From NCBI GenBank assembly GCA_902627805.1, contig CACOKN010000007.1, positions 1-53,918 of the forward strand: a stretch of DNA of 53,918 nucleotides, read 5' to 3'. Below are positions 9,385-17,872 of the stretch, piece by piece. The position numbers were made by a program, and so were the translations under genes. Positions within the stretch are counted from its first letter, which is position 1, and each line of letters begins with the position of its first letter. This DNA comes from an uncultured Pelagibacteraceae bacterium (GTDB taxonomy: Bacteria; Pseudomonadota; Alphaproteobacteria; Pelagibacterales; Pelagibacteraceae). The notes below the pieces were generated by a model. That model saw only the letters and a program-made list of their open reading frames with translations, had not been told where the DNA came from and made no database searches.

Positions 9385-9932
9385 TGAATAAAATTTTTTT
9401 TATACTCTCATTTTTAATGGGGGCAGTTGTTTTAGCATCTAATTATTTAGTTCAGTTCCCTATAAAACATTATGGTTTAGAAGAAATATTAACTTATGGA
9501 GCTTTTAGCTATCCGATTGCTTTCTTGATCACAGATTTAGCCAACAGATCTTTTGGCAAGATAGTTGCCAGAAAAATTGTTTATATTGGTTTTGTTATAG
9601 GTATTAGCTTTACGCTTTTATTCTCAACAAACTTTACAGACTTAATATCTATAAGAATTGCAATTGGATCAGGTACTGCCTTTTTAGTTGCCCAACTCTT
9701 AGATGTCCAAATTTTTGATAAATTGAGACAAAAAGAATGGTTTGTTGCACCTTTAACGTCATCTTTGATAGGTTCAACAATTGATACGTTTATATTTTTT
9801 TCAATATCCTTTTATGGAACAGGCATTCCTTGGATCACATTGTCTTTAGGAGATTTAAGTGTCAAAATTTTTGTTGCTTTAATGATGCTAATCCCTTTCA
9901 GACTACTGCTGAAAACACTTAAACCAGTTTAG
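9384..9932 (+). CDS. yhhQ: Queuosine precursor transporter (YhhQ/DUF165 family)
   Basis: A small inner-membrane protein of 182 residues with about six helices, from the vitamin-uptake-transporter-like family that imports queuine or preQ0/preQ1 for tRNA modification. Diagnostic segments are ASNYLVQFPI near the start, SYPIAFLITDLANRSFGK, GSGTAFLVAQLLDVQIFDKLR, and the APLTSSLIGSTIDTFIFF helix with its conserved Ser/Asp residues. The start codon overlaps the rpmB stop (TAATG). The link to a ribosomal protein gene is consistent with a translation-related role. No preQ1 riboswitch can be present, because there is no leader between the two genes. Confidence 0.85.
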   Translation: MNKIFFILSFLMGAVVLASNYLVQFPIKHYGLEEILTYGAFSYPIAFLITDLANRSFGKIVARKIVYIGFVIGISFTLLFSTNFTDLISIRIAIGSGTAFLVAQLLDVQIFDKLRQKEWFVAPLTSSLIGSTIDTFIFFSISFYGTGIPWITLSLGDLSVKIFVALMMLIPFRLLLKTLKPV

Positions 9933-9934
9933 AT

Positions 9935-10879
9935 TTAATATAAATACTTATAAGATAGTATTTTATAAGCCAACTTTGCTACTAGAAAATTGTATGAATT
10001 AAATCCTTTAATCGGTGCAAGCTCATTTATATCTGCGCCAACGATGTTTGAGTTTTTTGCTGCAATCTTGATTATATCTAAAACTTCATTCCATAGTAAA
10101 CCACCAGGTTCAGGTGTTCCAGTTGCAGGCATGATACTCGAATCTAAACCATCTACATCGAAAGTTAGATAAACAGTCTTATTTTTAATTAGTTTTTTAA
10201 ATTTTTTTAAATTCCATTTTGCCTTATCTTTCGCCCAAAAAATACTAATTCTAGATTTATTTTTTTTTAAAAAAGGTATCTCCTCTTTAGAAATATTTCT
10301 AATTCCAAATGAGATTATTGAAACATTCTTATAATCTAAGCATCTTCTGATAGCAGATGCGTGTGAAAATTTCTCACCATTGTAACTTTCTCTTAAATCT
10401 GCATGAGCATCAAAATGTAAAAGGCAGATGTTTTTGTGTTTTTTAACAAATGGAACAATACATCCTGGTGTGATTGAATGTTCACCACCAAAAGTCATTG
10501 GAAAAAGTTTATTATTAAGAATTTCTTTATTTACTTCAGCTATCTTTTTTAAAGCTTTTTTAATATTCTTATCAATTTTGAAAGGTTTTAAAGTTTTAAT
10601 ACCTATTTTTTTGTAAGGTTCACAATTCAATTCCTCATCATATAATTCAACTTGATGTGAAGCTTTAATTATCTCTTTTGGGCCATTTTTAGTCCCACCA
10701 CCATAACTCACAGTTTTTTCTAGACCAAAAGGAACAATTACAACTTTTTCTTTAAAATTGAATTTATTATCTATTCCAAGAAACCCTTTTTTATTTGAAA
10801 GATATTGCAATGTTTTATCCAAAGATTTTTGTAAAGTTTTTTCTATCTCTATTTTTCCATTCACCCTTATGATATGCAT
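9935..10879 (-). CDS. speB: Agmatinase-family ureohydrolase
   Basis: A manganese-dependent ureohydrolase, about 314 residues. Members split agmatine to putrescine and urea; related enzymes act on guanidinobutyrate or other guanidines. All metal-binding motifs are visible: FGGEHS, LLHFDAHADLRE, and FDVDGLDSSIMPATGTPEP. The first ATG is at 10879, inside the end of the preceding gene (65 nt overlap). An in-frame TTG at 10810 would start just after that gene and still leave a complete ureohydrolase domain, so the start is uncertain. It is the last gene of the polyamine cluster. No arginine decarboxylase of the classical SpeA type is seen here, so agmatine supply must come from the neighbouring decarboxylase or elsewhere. 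Confidence 0.82.
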   Translation of the reverse strand: MHIIRVNGKIEIEKTLQKSLDKTLQYLSNKKGFLGIDNKFNFKEKVVIVPFGLEKTVSYGGGTKNGPKEIIKASHQVELYDEELNCEPYKKIGIKTLKPFKIDKNIKKALKKIAEVNKEILNNKLFPMTFGGEHSITPGCIVPFVKKHKNICLLHFDAHADLRESYNGEKFSHASAIRRCLDYKNVSIISFGIRNISKEEIPFLKKNKSRISIFWAKDKAKWNLKKFKKLIKNKTVYLTFDVDGLDSSIMPATGTPEPGGLLWNEVLDIIKIAAKNSNIVGADINELAPIKGFNSYNFLVAKLAYKILSYKYLY

Positions 10880-11858
10880 CACTTGCAATCAAAGGTAATA
10901 CACTTGTTGCCTCAGCAAAAACCATTTGTTCTTTCGTGACATCAACTTTACCCCATGAACTTGCCTCTTTTAAAGTTGAACTGCTACACGCACCATCTCT
11001 TGAATCTGCTACAGTAATTTGCACAGCATATTTATGCATTTCAACATTTTTACCTAAAAGTTCAGCACATATGACTGTGTCCTGAATAAAATTTTTTGGC
11101 ACTCCTCCACCTACCATAAATAATCCAGAACCTTTTGATTTAATTTTTATTTCAGTTAATTCTCGAAATTCTCTTATAGAGTCTATTGTAATATGAGATT
11201 TTGGGTTCTTTTCTTGATGAATTACTAAACCAAAACCAGCGCTAGAGTCTGTAAAAGCAGGACAGAATATTGGCACATTGTGATCATAAGCAGTTTCAAT
11301 TAAAGAGTCTTTCTTTACTGAGTTTTTTTTAAGATATTTTCCCATTTCGTGAATAAATTCTCTAGAGGTATAGCTTCTAGGCTCCAAGTTATCAGCTATT
11401 TCACAAATTTTCTTATCACAAATTTGTAATTCATCTTCGTCAATGTACGTATCGTATATTCTATCAATATAATTTTTTCTAAGTTCAGTATCATCTTGAA
11501 ATTGAGAGCCTTGATAATGCTTAAATCCTAATGCCTCAAAAAAATCCATATCAATTATAGAAGCACCAGTTGCAACGATTGCATCTACCATATTGTATTT
11601 GACTAAATCTTTGTAAATATTCATACAACCAGCTGCTGAGGTCGAACCAGCTAAAGTTAGAAAAATTGTACAATCTTTATCTTTTAACATTTCATTATAG
11701 ATGTTTGCTGCATTTGCAGTTTCTCTTGATACAAATGACATTTTCTCCATTGATGAAATAATTTTTCTAGAGTCAAAAGAAGTAATATCTATATGTTCAA
11801 CCGGATTTTTAAGAAAGTCTTTTTTACTATTATGTCCTAGATTTTTATTTTTTGACAT
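10815..11858 (-). CDS. Deoxyhypusine-synthase-like protein (probable homospermidine/spermidine-type synthase)
   Basis: A 347-residue protein of the deoxyhypusine synthase family. In eukaryotes and archaea the enzyme transfers an aminobutyl group from spermidine to eIF5A; bacteria lack that target. Bacterial homologues, such as SpeY in cyanobacteria, are linked to homospermidine formation from agmatine and putrescine. The NAD-binding residues LAGSTSAAG and ATGASIIDMDFFEALG are present. So is the C-terminal SSWGKVDV segment, whose Lys304 aligns with the catalytic lysine of human DHS (in WGK). Its start overlaps the decarboxylase stop by one base, and its 3' end is overlapped by the ureohydrolase. 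The family call is firm; the reaction is inferred from the cluster. Confidence 0.85.
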   Translation of the reverse strand: MSKNKNLGHNSKKDFLKNPVEHIDITSFDSRKIISSMEKMSFVSRETANAANIYNEMLKDKDCTIFLTLAGSTSAAGCMNIYKDLVKYNMVDAIVATGASIIDMDFFEALGFKHYQGSQFQDDTELRKNYIDRIYDTYIDEDELQICDKKICEIADNLEPRSYTSREFIHEMGKYLKKNSVKKDSLIETAYDHNVPIFCPAFTDSSAGFGLVIHQEKNPKSHITIDSIREFRELTEIKIKSKGSGLFMVGGGVPKNFIQDTVICAELLGKNVEMHKYAVQITVADSRDGACSSSTLKEASSWGKVDVTKEQMVFAEATSVLPLIASDAYHKGEWKNRDRKNFTKIFG

Positions 11859-13042
11859 TAAGCAACTAAAGTATCTTTGTTGCTGTCTTTGTTATAGAGG
11901 CTCATTATAGAATTATCTTCAACTTCATAAATTTTATCAGAATAGAAACCATTAAATTGTGTTCTAAAGGTAAGGCCGTATGAACCTAATTGACCAAGTT
12001 CTATATAATCATTTTCTTTAATATTATTAGGTAAAAGGAAAGGACCTTTCATGTAATCCATGCTGTCGCATGTTGGTCCATAAAAATCAAATGCAGTTAA
12101 TTTTTTTGAAATAATTTTGTTTGAATTATCTTTTATCATTTTAGATGGAAACACAATATTTGGTGTTCCTGCATCAAAAAGTGTTCCATAAGTTCCATCA
12201 TTTATATAAAGTTTTTGTTTTTTTCTTAAGTTAACCCGAACTATAGTTGAACCACTTTCAGCAACTAAAGCTCTTCCTGGTTCACAAATTATTTCTGGTA
12301 ATTTTTCAATCTTTAAATTTTCTAAACCTTTCTTAATTTCATCAAAATAACTCTCTAAAGAGGGTGGAATTAAATCTGGATAGATAGTTGGAAAGCCGCC
12401 TCCTATATTTAAATAATCAGGAACAATTTTCGTTTTCTTTATTATATTTGCAATTTCGGAAATTCCTTTTGAGTATGAAATTGGATGCATACATTGCGAT
12501 CCTACATGAAAACTTAATCCAATCTTTTTTGAATGCTGTTTTACTAATCTTAAAAGTCCTGCCGCCTCTGAATTTATAGCACCAAATTTTTTTGATAAGT
12601 CAATTTCAGCATGTTCATTTGATACAGCCACCCTTACAAATAATTCTAAATCGTTTGCATTACTGGTGCTCTCAATAATCTTTATTAATTCATCTTTAGT
12701 ATCAAGTGCAAATGTTTTTACTCCATATTTAAAATATGCTTCACTTATATCTTCTCTACTTTTAATTGTGTGCATGAAAGAACACTTAGATACTTGATCA
12801 AATTTTCTGACTGCTCTTATCTCTTCAACTGAGGCAACATCAAATTGATTTATACCACTTTTTAACAAAGTTTTAATTACCTCAGGATGAGGATTTGTCT
12901 TAACAGCATAAAGAATTTTACCTGGAAAGTTTTTTTGAAAAAATCTAGAAGCTGAAAGAATTGATTTCTTTCTTATACAATAAACTGGTTTGTCTGGTCT
13001 CAGCTGATTAACTAATTCTTCAACCGACTTAAATTTTTGCAT
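11858..13042 (-). CDS. Ornithine/lysine/arginine decarboxylase, fold type III (alanine-racemase-like)
   Basis: A PLP-dependent amino-acid decarboxylase of 394 residues, the size of bacterial ODC/LDC and of eukaryotic-type ODC. The PLP lysine is Lys48 in LYAVKTNPHP. Further landmarks are FDVASVEEI, SFHVGSQCMHP, the glycine-rich LNIGGGFP, ICEPGRALVAESG for the phosphate, and YGPTCDSMD with the catalytic Cys325 from the partner subunit. The substrate (ornithine, lysine or arginine) cannot be fixed by reading, but the 394-residue length argues against the much longer SpeA arginine decarboxylase. It heads the polyamine cluster. A G6 run 8 nt before the ATG probably serves as ribosome binding site. 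Confidence 0.87.
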   Translation of the reverse strand: MQKFKSVEELVNQLRPDKPVYCIRKKSILSASRFFQKNFPGKILYAVKTNPHPEVIKTLLKSGINQFDVASVEEIRAVRKFDQVSKCSFMHTIKSREDISEAYFKYGVKTFALDTKDELIKIIESTSNANDLELFVRVAVSNEHAEIDLSKKFGAINSEAAGLLRLVKQHSKKIGLSFHVGSQCMHPISYSKGISEIANIIKKTKIVPDYLNIGGGFPTIYPDLIPPSLESYFDEIKKGLENLKIEKLPEIICEPGRALVAESGSTIVRVNLRKKQKLYINDGTYGTLFDAGTPNIVFPSKMIKDNSNKIISKKLTAFDFYGPTCDSMDYMKGPFLLPNNIKENDYIELGQLGSYGLTFRTQFNGFYSDKIYEVEDNSIMSLYNKDSNKDTLVA

Positions 13043-13050
13043 TTTTCATG

Positions 13051-13101
13051 CCCCCCAAAAAAAATTTAACAAAAAAAAGTCTTTTTATTTAAAAAAACTT
13101 T
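13051..13101 (-). promoter_or_regulatory. Leader hairpin, T-tract and G6 ribosome-binding run of the polyamine cluster
   Basis: On the minus strand an A/T stem with one mismatch (13101-13091 against 13086-13076, 4 nt loop) ends in ACTTT and continues directly into T residues (13075-13071). This resembles a weak intrinsic terminator within the leader. A second T8 run follows, then GGGGGG at 13056-13051, which is placed 8 nt before the ATG at 13042 and can pair with the anti-Shine-Dalgarno. A six-G run stands out in such AT-rich DNA. An attenuation role is only a guess. Confidence 0.4.
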
Positions 13102-13190
13102 AATGAATCGAGCAATTAATTCAATACTTACCCAATGTAAAGCAAATAATGACCTATTGAATTGTGGAAAAAAATTACCATATCAAATCT

Positions 13191-13754
13191 ATGAAAAACG
13201 AAGGTGCATTACAAAATTTAGCTGATTTCAACAATAAATCACTATTAATTGTTGATGATGACAATCCATTTAGAGAAAGATTGGCTAGGGCTATGGAAAA
13301 AAAGGGTTTTGAAGTTATTCAAGCTGAAGGTGTGCAAAAGGGTATTGATACAGTCAAAGCAAAAAAACCAGGATTCGCTGTTGTTGATTTGAGATTGGGT
13401 GATGGTAATGGTTTGGAAGTTGTAAAACAAATACAGACCTCTAATCCTGAAAGTAGAATAATAATGTTAACAGGATATGGAAATATTCCAACTGCTGTTG
13501 CAGCAATAAAAGAAGGTGCAATTGATTATTTGGCTAAACCTGCAGATGCAGACGATGTTGAAAAAGCTCTTTTAGCTGATCCAGCTAAAAAAGCGGCTCC
13601 GCCGGAAAACCCAATGTCTGCGGACAGAGTAAAATGGGAACATATACACAGAGTTTTCGAATTATGTAACAGAAACGTTTCAGAGACTGCGAGAAGACTT
13701 AAAATGCATAGACGAACTCTCCAAAGAATACTATCTAAAAGATCCCCTAAGTAA
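13191..13754 (+). CDS. regA: Response regulator of the RegA/ActR/PrrA family
   Basis: A global redox-responsive transcription regulator, about 187 residues from the ATG at 13191. A GTG at 13164 would add nine residues and is less likely. The receiver domain shows the acidic pocket LLIVDDDNPF, the phospho-acceptor Asp66 in VVDLRLGDGNG, MLTGYGNIPTAVAAIKEGA and the KPAD lysine. A proline-rich linker (AAPPENPMSADRVKWEHIHRVFE) leads to a Fis-type helix-turn-helix, CNRNVSETARRLKMHRRTLQRIL, which is nearly invariant in RegA. The sensor kinase RegB is not adjacent. The gene is divergent from the polyamine cluster and convergent with bioY (8 nt overlap). Confidence 0.92.
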   Translation: MKNEGALQNLADFNNKSLLIVDDDNPFRERLARAMEKKGFEVIQAEGVQKGIDTVKAKKPGFAVVDLRLGDGNGLEVVKQIQTSNPESRIIMLTGYGNIPTAVAAIKEGAIDYLAKPADADDVEKALLADPAKKAAPPENPMSADRVKWEHIHRVFELCNRNVSETARRLKMHRRTLQRILSKRSPK

Positions 13755-14298
13755 ATTTTCTAATTCTAAGAAGCTGTTTTGATAAGACTGTTAGGATTAA
13801 AATTTTATAAATTTCTATTAACAAAAATGGTTTTGCTCCTTTTGTAAAAACTTCATTAAAAGTTTTATCGAAACCCATGAAGTTCCATAAACCGCCTAAT
13901 CCAAGAATATAGGTTATACTTACCGAAAATAATAAATATAAAAACACAACTATTGGGTCTTTATTTTCATTAATGTGGCCTGCAAAAAAAGCTGTAAAAA
14001 TAAAACCAATTAAGTATCCTCCAGTGGGACCTAAAAGATATCCAATCCCCCCACCTTTTGCAAAAACTGGCAATCCAAAAGATCCTTCAACTAAATACAA
14101 AATAACAGTAAGTGCTGCCAACTTATATCCCAAAGCAATTCCAAGAAACATCACAACAAAAGTTTGCATTGTTGCAGGCACTAAAGTGAATGGTGTTTGT
14201 ATTTTAGACGATATAGCTAATAAGGCAGTCCCGATTAATACAAAAATAGCTGATTTGATTATTTTTGAATTACTGGTAATGTTTTTAGTAAGTTCCAT
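13747..14298 (-). CDS. bioY: Biotin transporter BioY (ECF S-component)
   Basis: An integral membrane substrate-binding protein for biotin uptake, 183 residues with about six helices. Characteristic pieces are SSKIQTPFTLVPATMQTFVVMFLG, GLPVFAKGGGIGYLLGPTGGYLIGF and the conserved late Gly-rich loop LGLGGLW. Solitary BioY proteins without BioM and BioN can transport biotin in some alphaproteobacteria; neither partner is in this window. Its presence suggests the organism takes up biotin from seawater. It starts at the ATG at 14298, 46 nt from the divergent polA. Confidence 0.92.
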   Translation of the reverse strand: MELTKNITSNSKIIKSAIFVLIGTALLAISSKIQTPFTLVPATMQTFVVMFLGIALGYKLAALTVILYLVEGSFGLPVFAKGGGIGYLLGPTGGYLIGFIFTAFFAGHINENKDPIVVFLYLLFSVSITYILGLGGLWNFMGFDKTFNEVFTKGAKPFLLIEIYKILILTVLSKQLLRIRKFT

Positions 14299-14344
14299 AA
14301 AATAATAATACTCTTATTTTTTTAATAATCTATATTAATTTAAA

Positions 14345-17119
14345 ATGAGCAAGATTAAAAAAACAGATCATTTTTATTTAATTGATGGATCAGGTTACAT
14401 TTTTAGAGCGTATTATGCGTTACCGCCATTAACGCGTAAAAGTGATGGATTACCGACGGGTGCAGTGAGTGGTTTTTGCAGTATGCTTTTTAAACTTCTA
14501 GAGGACTCAAAGTCAAATCAAAATTTGCAAAAACCAACACATTTTGCAGTTATATTTGACTCTGCTAGAAAAACTTTCAGAAACGAAATTTATAGTGATT
14601 ACAAAGCTAACAGAGCAGAAGCACCTGATGATTTAGCTCCTCAATTTGATTATATCAGAAAATCAGTATTAGCTTTTAATTTACCTTCATTGGAATTAAT
14701 AAATTATGAGGCTGATGACTTAATTGCAACTTATGTTGAAATGATTTTAAAAGAGGGTGCAAAAGCAACAATAGTGTCCTCAGATAAGGATTTAATGCAA
14801 TTATATAAAAAAAACGTTCGAATTTATGATCCAATGAAAAATAAGTTTATTTCAGAAGAAGATATTAAAAATAAATTTGGTGTAGGCGCAAGTAAGGTAA
14901 TTGATGTTCAGGCTTTAGCTGGTGATAGCAGCGATAATGTACCAGGAGTTCCTGGAATTGGTGTTAAAACAGCTGCAGAATTAATTAATAAATATGGAGA
15001 CCTTGAAAAACTTTTAAAATCTGCTCACGAAATTAGACAAAACAAAAGAAGAGAAACACTCATTGAGAATAAAGATAAGGCTTTAATAAGTAAAAAACTA
15101 GTGACATTAAAAAGTGATGCTCCGGTAAGTAAAAATCTAACTGATCTTGAATTAAAAAGTATTGATAAAGATAAACTCTATAAATTTTTGAGAGAGATGG
15201 AATTTAATAGATTATTGAGTTCAGCTATCTCTGCATATGGAGAACCAAATTTAACAAGTATCAAAAATGAGGTTAAAATTGAAAAAAATCAAAAAGAAAT
15301 CAATAAAAAAGAATATTACTTAATTGAAAATTTAGAACAAATCGACAACTGGATAACTGAAGCTGAGGAGTTAGGTGAAGTTGCAGTAGATACCGAAACA
15401 AATTCATTAGATCCTCATCAGGCAGATCTAGTCGGTGTTTCGTTAAGCTCAAAAATTGGAAAAGCTTGTTATATTCCTATCGGTCATAAATCTAACAAAA
15501 GCATCGAAAAAGATTTAGTTTTAAAAAAGTTAAAACCTTTACTTGAGGATCCCAGTATTAAAAAAATAGGTCAAAATATAAAATTTGATTTTATAGTTTT
15601 TTTCAAACACGGAATTAATATGACTTCAATGGAAGATACCATGCTGATGTCCTATGTTCTTGATGCAGGGAAAAATAGACATAATATGGATACATTGTCA
15701 GAAATTCATTTAAACCATAAAACAATATCTTTTAAAGATTTAGTTGGGACAGGAAAAAAGGAGATTAATTTTAGTGAAGTAGATGTTGAAAAAGCCAAAG
15801 ATTACGCAGCCGAAGATGCTGATATCACATTTAGATTATACAAAAAATTTCAAAAAAGTTTGAAGGATGAAAAAATGATAAATATTTATGAGATATTTGA
15901 AAAACCTTTATTAAAAATTCTTGCTTTTATGGAAATTGAGGGAGTTAAAATAGATAATAAATTTTTAAAATCATTATCCACTAAATTTGAAAAAAAGATT
16001 ATCAAAATTCAAAATGAAGTTTTCAAAATATCTAAAAAGGAATTTAATATTGCATCACCAAAACAACTGGGAGAAATATTATATAATGATCTTAAAATTG
16101 CAGATTTAAAAAAAACAAAAAAAGGGAGTTTTGCAACAAGCGCTTCGGTTTTAGAAGATTTAGCATTTAAAGGTCATAAGTTTCCCCAATTAGTATTGGA
16201 TTGGAGACAGGTATCTAAATTGAAAAATACCTACTCAGATTCCTTGCCGGAACATATTAATCCTAACACACAAAGAGTACATACCTCTTTTTTATTAGCA
16301 GCCACTACAACTGGCAGACTAGCGTCAAGCGATCCAAACTTACAAAATATTCCGATTAAGTCTGAGGATGGTAAAGATATTCGTAAAGCATTTATAGCTA
16401 AAAAAGATCATGTTTTAATTTCTGCAGATTATAACCAAATTGAGATGAGAATTTTAGCCGATTTAGCTGACGTAAAAGGATTAAAAAAAGCTTTCAAAAA
16501 CAACGAAGATATTCATTCACTTACAGCTAGTCAAATTTTTAATGTTGATATAAAAAAAATAAATCAAGATCAGAGAAGAAAGGCTAAAGCTATAAATTTT
16601 GGAATTATATATGGAATTTCACAATATGGATTAGCAAAACAAATTAATGTCACAAATCATGAAGCTGAGGAATTCCTTAATGCTTATTTTTTGAAATTTC
16701 CTGAAATTAAAATTTATATGGACCGAACAATAAAGTTTTGTAGAAAAAGTGGATTTGTGAATAATATTTTTGGAAGACGATCACATTTTATTAATATCAA
16801 CGATAAAAACTATAATATTAGAAATTTCCAAGAGCGCGCAGCAATTAATGCTCCAATTCAAGGTTCCGCGGCAGAAATAATGAGATTAGCCATGATAAGA
16901 CTTGATAAAAAATTAAGTGATCAAAAAAATCAAAAAACAAAAATGTTATTGCAAATTCATGATGAGTTAATTTTTGAAACTCCCAAAGAAGAAGCAAAAA
17001 GAATCAGTAAAATTATAATTGATGAAATGTCTAGTGTTGTTAAGAGTGAACAGCATTCTTTTTCCATACCTTTAACAGTTGATCTAAATACCGGAGAAAA
17101 TTGGGGTACACTTCATTAA
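14345..17119 (+). CDS. polA: DNA polymerase I
   Basis: A 924-residue three-domain polymerase for Okazaki-fragment maturation and repair. Residues 1 to about 300 form the 5'-3' exonuclease (LIDGSGYIFRAYYAL, VSSDKDLMQL, DSSDNVPGVPGIGVKTA). About 325-510 form the 3'-5' proofreading domain with intact catalytic residues (DTET with Asp349 and Glu351, GQNIKFD, YAAEDADIT). About 525-924 form the polymerase: TTTGRLASSDPNLQNIP, motif A DYNQIEMRI with Asp695, the O-helix RRKAKAINFGIIYG at 744-757, and motif C QIHDELIFE. All key residues are present, so this is a full-length active-looking enzyme. It stands alone on its strand before chvI. Confidence 0.97.
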   Translation: MSKIKKTDHFYLIDGSGYIFRAYYALPPLTRKSDGLPTGAVSGFCSMLFKLLEDSKSNQNLQKPTHFAVIFDSARKTFRNEIYSDYKANRAEAPDDLAPQFDYIRKSVLAFNLPSLELINYEADDLIATYVEMILKEGAKATIVSSDKDLMQLYKKNVRIYDPMKNKFISEEDIKNKFGVGASKVIDVQALAGDSSDNVPGVPGIGVKTAAELINKYGDLEKLLKSAHEIRQNKRRETLIENKDKALISKKLVTLKSDAPVSKNLTDLELKSIDKDKLYKFLREMEFNRLLSSAISAYGEPNLTSIKNEVKIEKNQKEINKKEYYLIENLEQIDNWITEAEELGEVAVDTETNSLDPHQADLVGVSLSSKIGKACYIPIGHKSNKSIEKDLVLKKLKPLLEDPSIKKIGQNIKFDFIVFFKHGINMTSMEDTMLMSYVLDAGKNRHNMDTLSEIHLNHKTISFKDLVGTGKKEINFSEVDVEKAKDYAAEDADITFRLYKKFQKSLKDEKMINIYEIFEKPLLKILAFMEIEGVKIDNKFLKSLSTKFEKKIIKIQNEVFKISKKEFNIASPKQLGEILYNDLKIADLKKTKKGSFATSASVLEDLAFKGHKFPQLVLDWRQVSKLKNTYSDSLPEHINPNTQRVHTSFLLAATTTGRLASSDPNLQNIPIKSEDGKDIRKAFIAKKDHVLISADYNQIEMRILADLADVKGLKKAFKNNEDIHSLTASQIFNVDIKKINQDQRRKAKAINFGIIYGISQYGLAKQINVTNHEAEEFLNAYFLKFPEIKIYMDRTIKFCRKSGFVNNIFGRRSHFININDKNYNIRNFQERAAINAPIQGSAAEIMRLAMIRLDKKLSDQKNQKTKMLLQIHDELIFETPKEEAKRISKIIIDEMSSVVKSEQHSFSIPLTVDLNTGENWGTLH

Positions 17120-17164
17120 TTTAATTGCCCAAATTAGAACAATTTAGTATTTTTATAATTGAGT

Positions 17165-17872
17165 ATGCAGAAACAAACAATTGCCCTTGTCGACGATGAT
17201 AGAAATATTTTAACAAGTCTGAGTATAGCTTTAGAGAAAGAGGGATTCAAAGTCCAAACATATATTGATGGTGAAAGCGCTTTAATTGGCTTAACTAGAA
17301 CCCCGCCGGATCTAGCAATCGTTGATATTAAAATGCCAAAAATGGATGGAGAAGAACTACTTAAAAAGTTAAGGAAAAAAACTTCATTACCGGTTATTTT
17401 TTTGACCTCTAAAGATGATGAAATTGATGAATTGCTTGGGTTGAAGTTAGGAGCAGATGATTTCATAAAAAAATCTGGAGGCTTTTCAATTAAAGTGTTG
17501 ATTGAAAGAATAAGAGTGCAACTTAGAAAGAAAGATTCAAAAGAAATTATAGAGGAAAACAAAAGTATTATATCTCATGGTAAGTTAAAATTAGATCCTT
17601 CACAATTAGAGTGTGAATGGAATGGTAAACAATTGCCAGATAAACTTACTACCACTGAATTTTTATTAGTTAAGGAATTAGCAAAAAGACCAGGTATAAT
17701 TAAAGAAAGAGCTCAGTTGATGGATATAGCTTATAGAGAAGATACCGATATAGAGGACAGAACAATTGACAGTCATGTTAAAAGAATAAGAAAAAAATTT
17801 AAAAAGGTTGATCCTGAATTTTCAGCTATAGAAACTAGATATGGAAGTGGATATAGGTGGAATGTTAGCTGA
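17165..17872 (+). CDS. chvI: Response regulator ChvI (OmpR family)
   Basis: An OmpR/PhoB-type regulator of 235 residues from the ATG at 17165; a TTG two codons earlier is also open. The receiver has the ALVDDDRNI acidic pocket, the phospho-acceptor Asp54 in [12 protein letters not shown], and FLTSKDDE. The C-terminal winged helix includes [17 protein letters not shown], the recognition region [18 protein letters not shown], and [10 protein letters not shown]. It is paired with the kinase gene next to it through a TGATG overlap. ChvI regulators govern envelope and pH or acid responses in alphaproteobacteria. The targets here are unknown. Confidence 0.92.
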   Translation: MQKQTIALVDDDRNILTSLSIALEKEGFKVQTYIDGESALIGLTRTPPDLAIVDIKMPKMDGEELLKKLRKKTSLPVIFLTSKDDEIDELLGLKLGADDFIKKSGGFSIKVLIERIRVQLRKKDSKEIIEENKSIISHGKLKLDPSQLECEWNGKQLPDKLTTTEFLLVKELAKRPGIIKERAQLMDIAYREDTDIEDRTIDSHVKRIRKKFKKVDPEFSAIETRYGSGYRWNVS

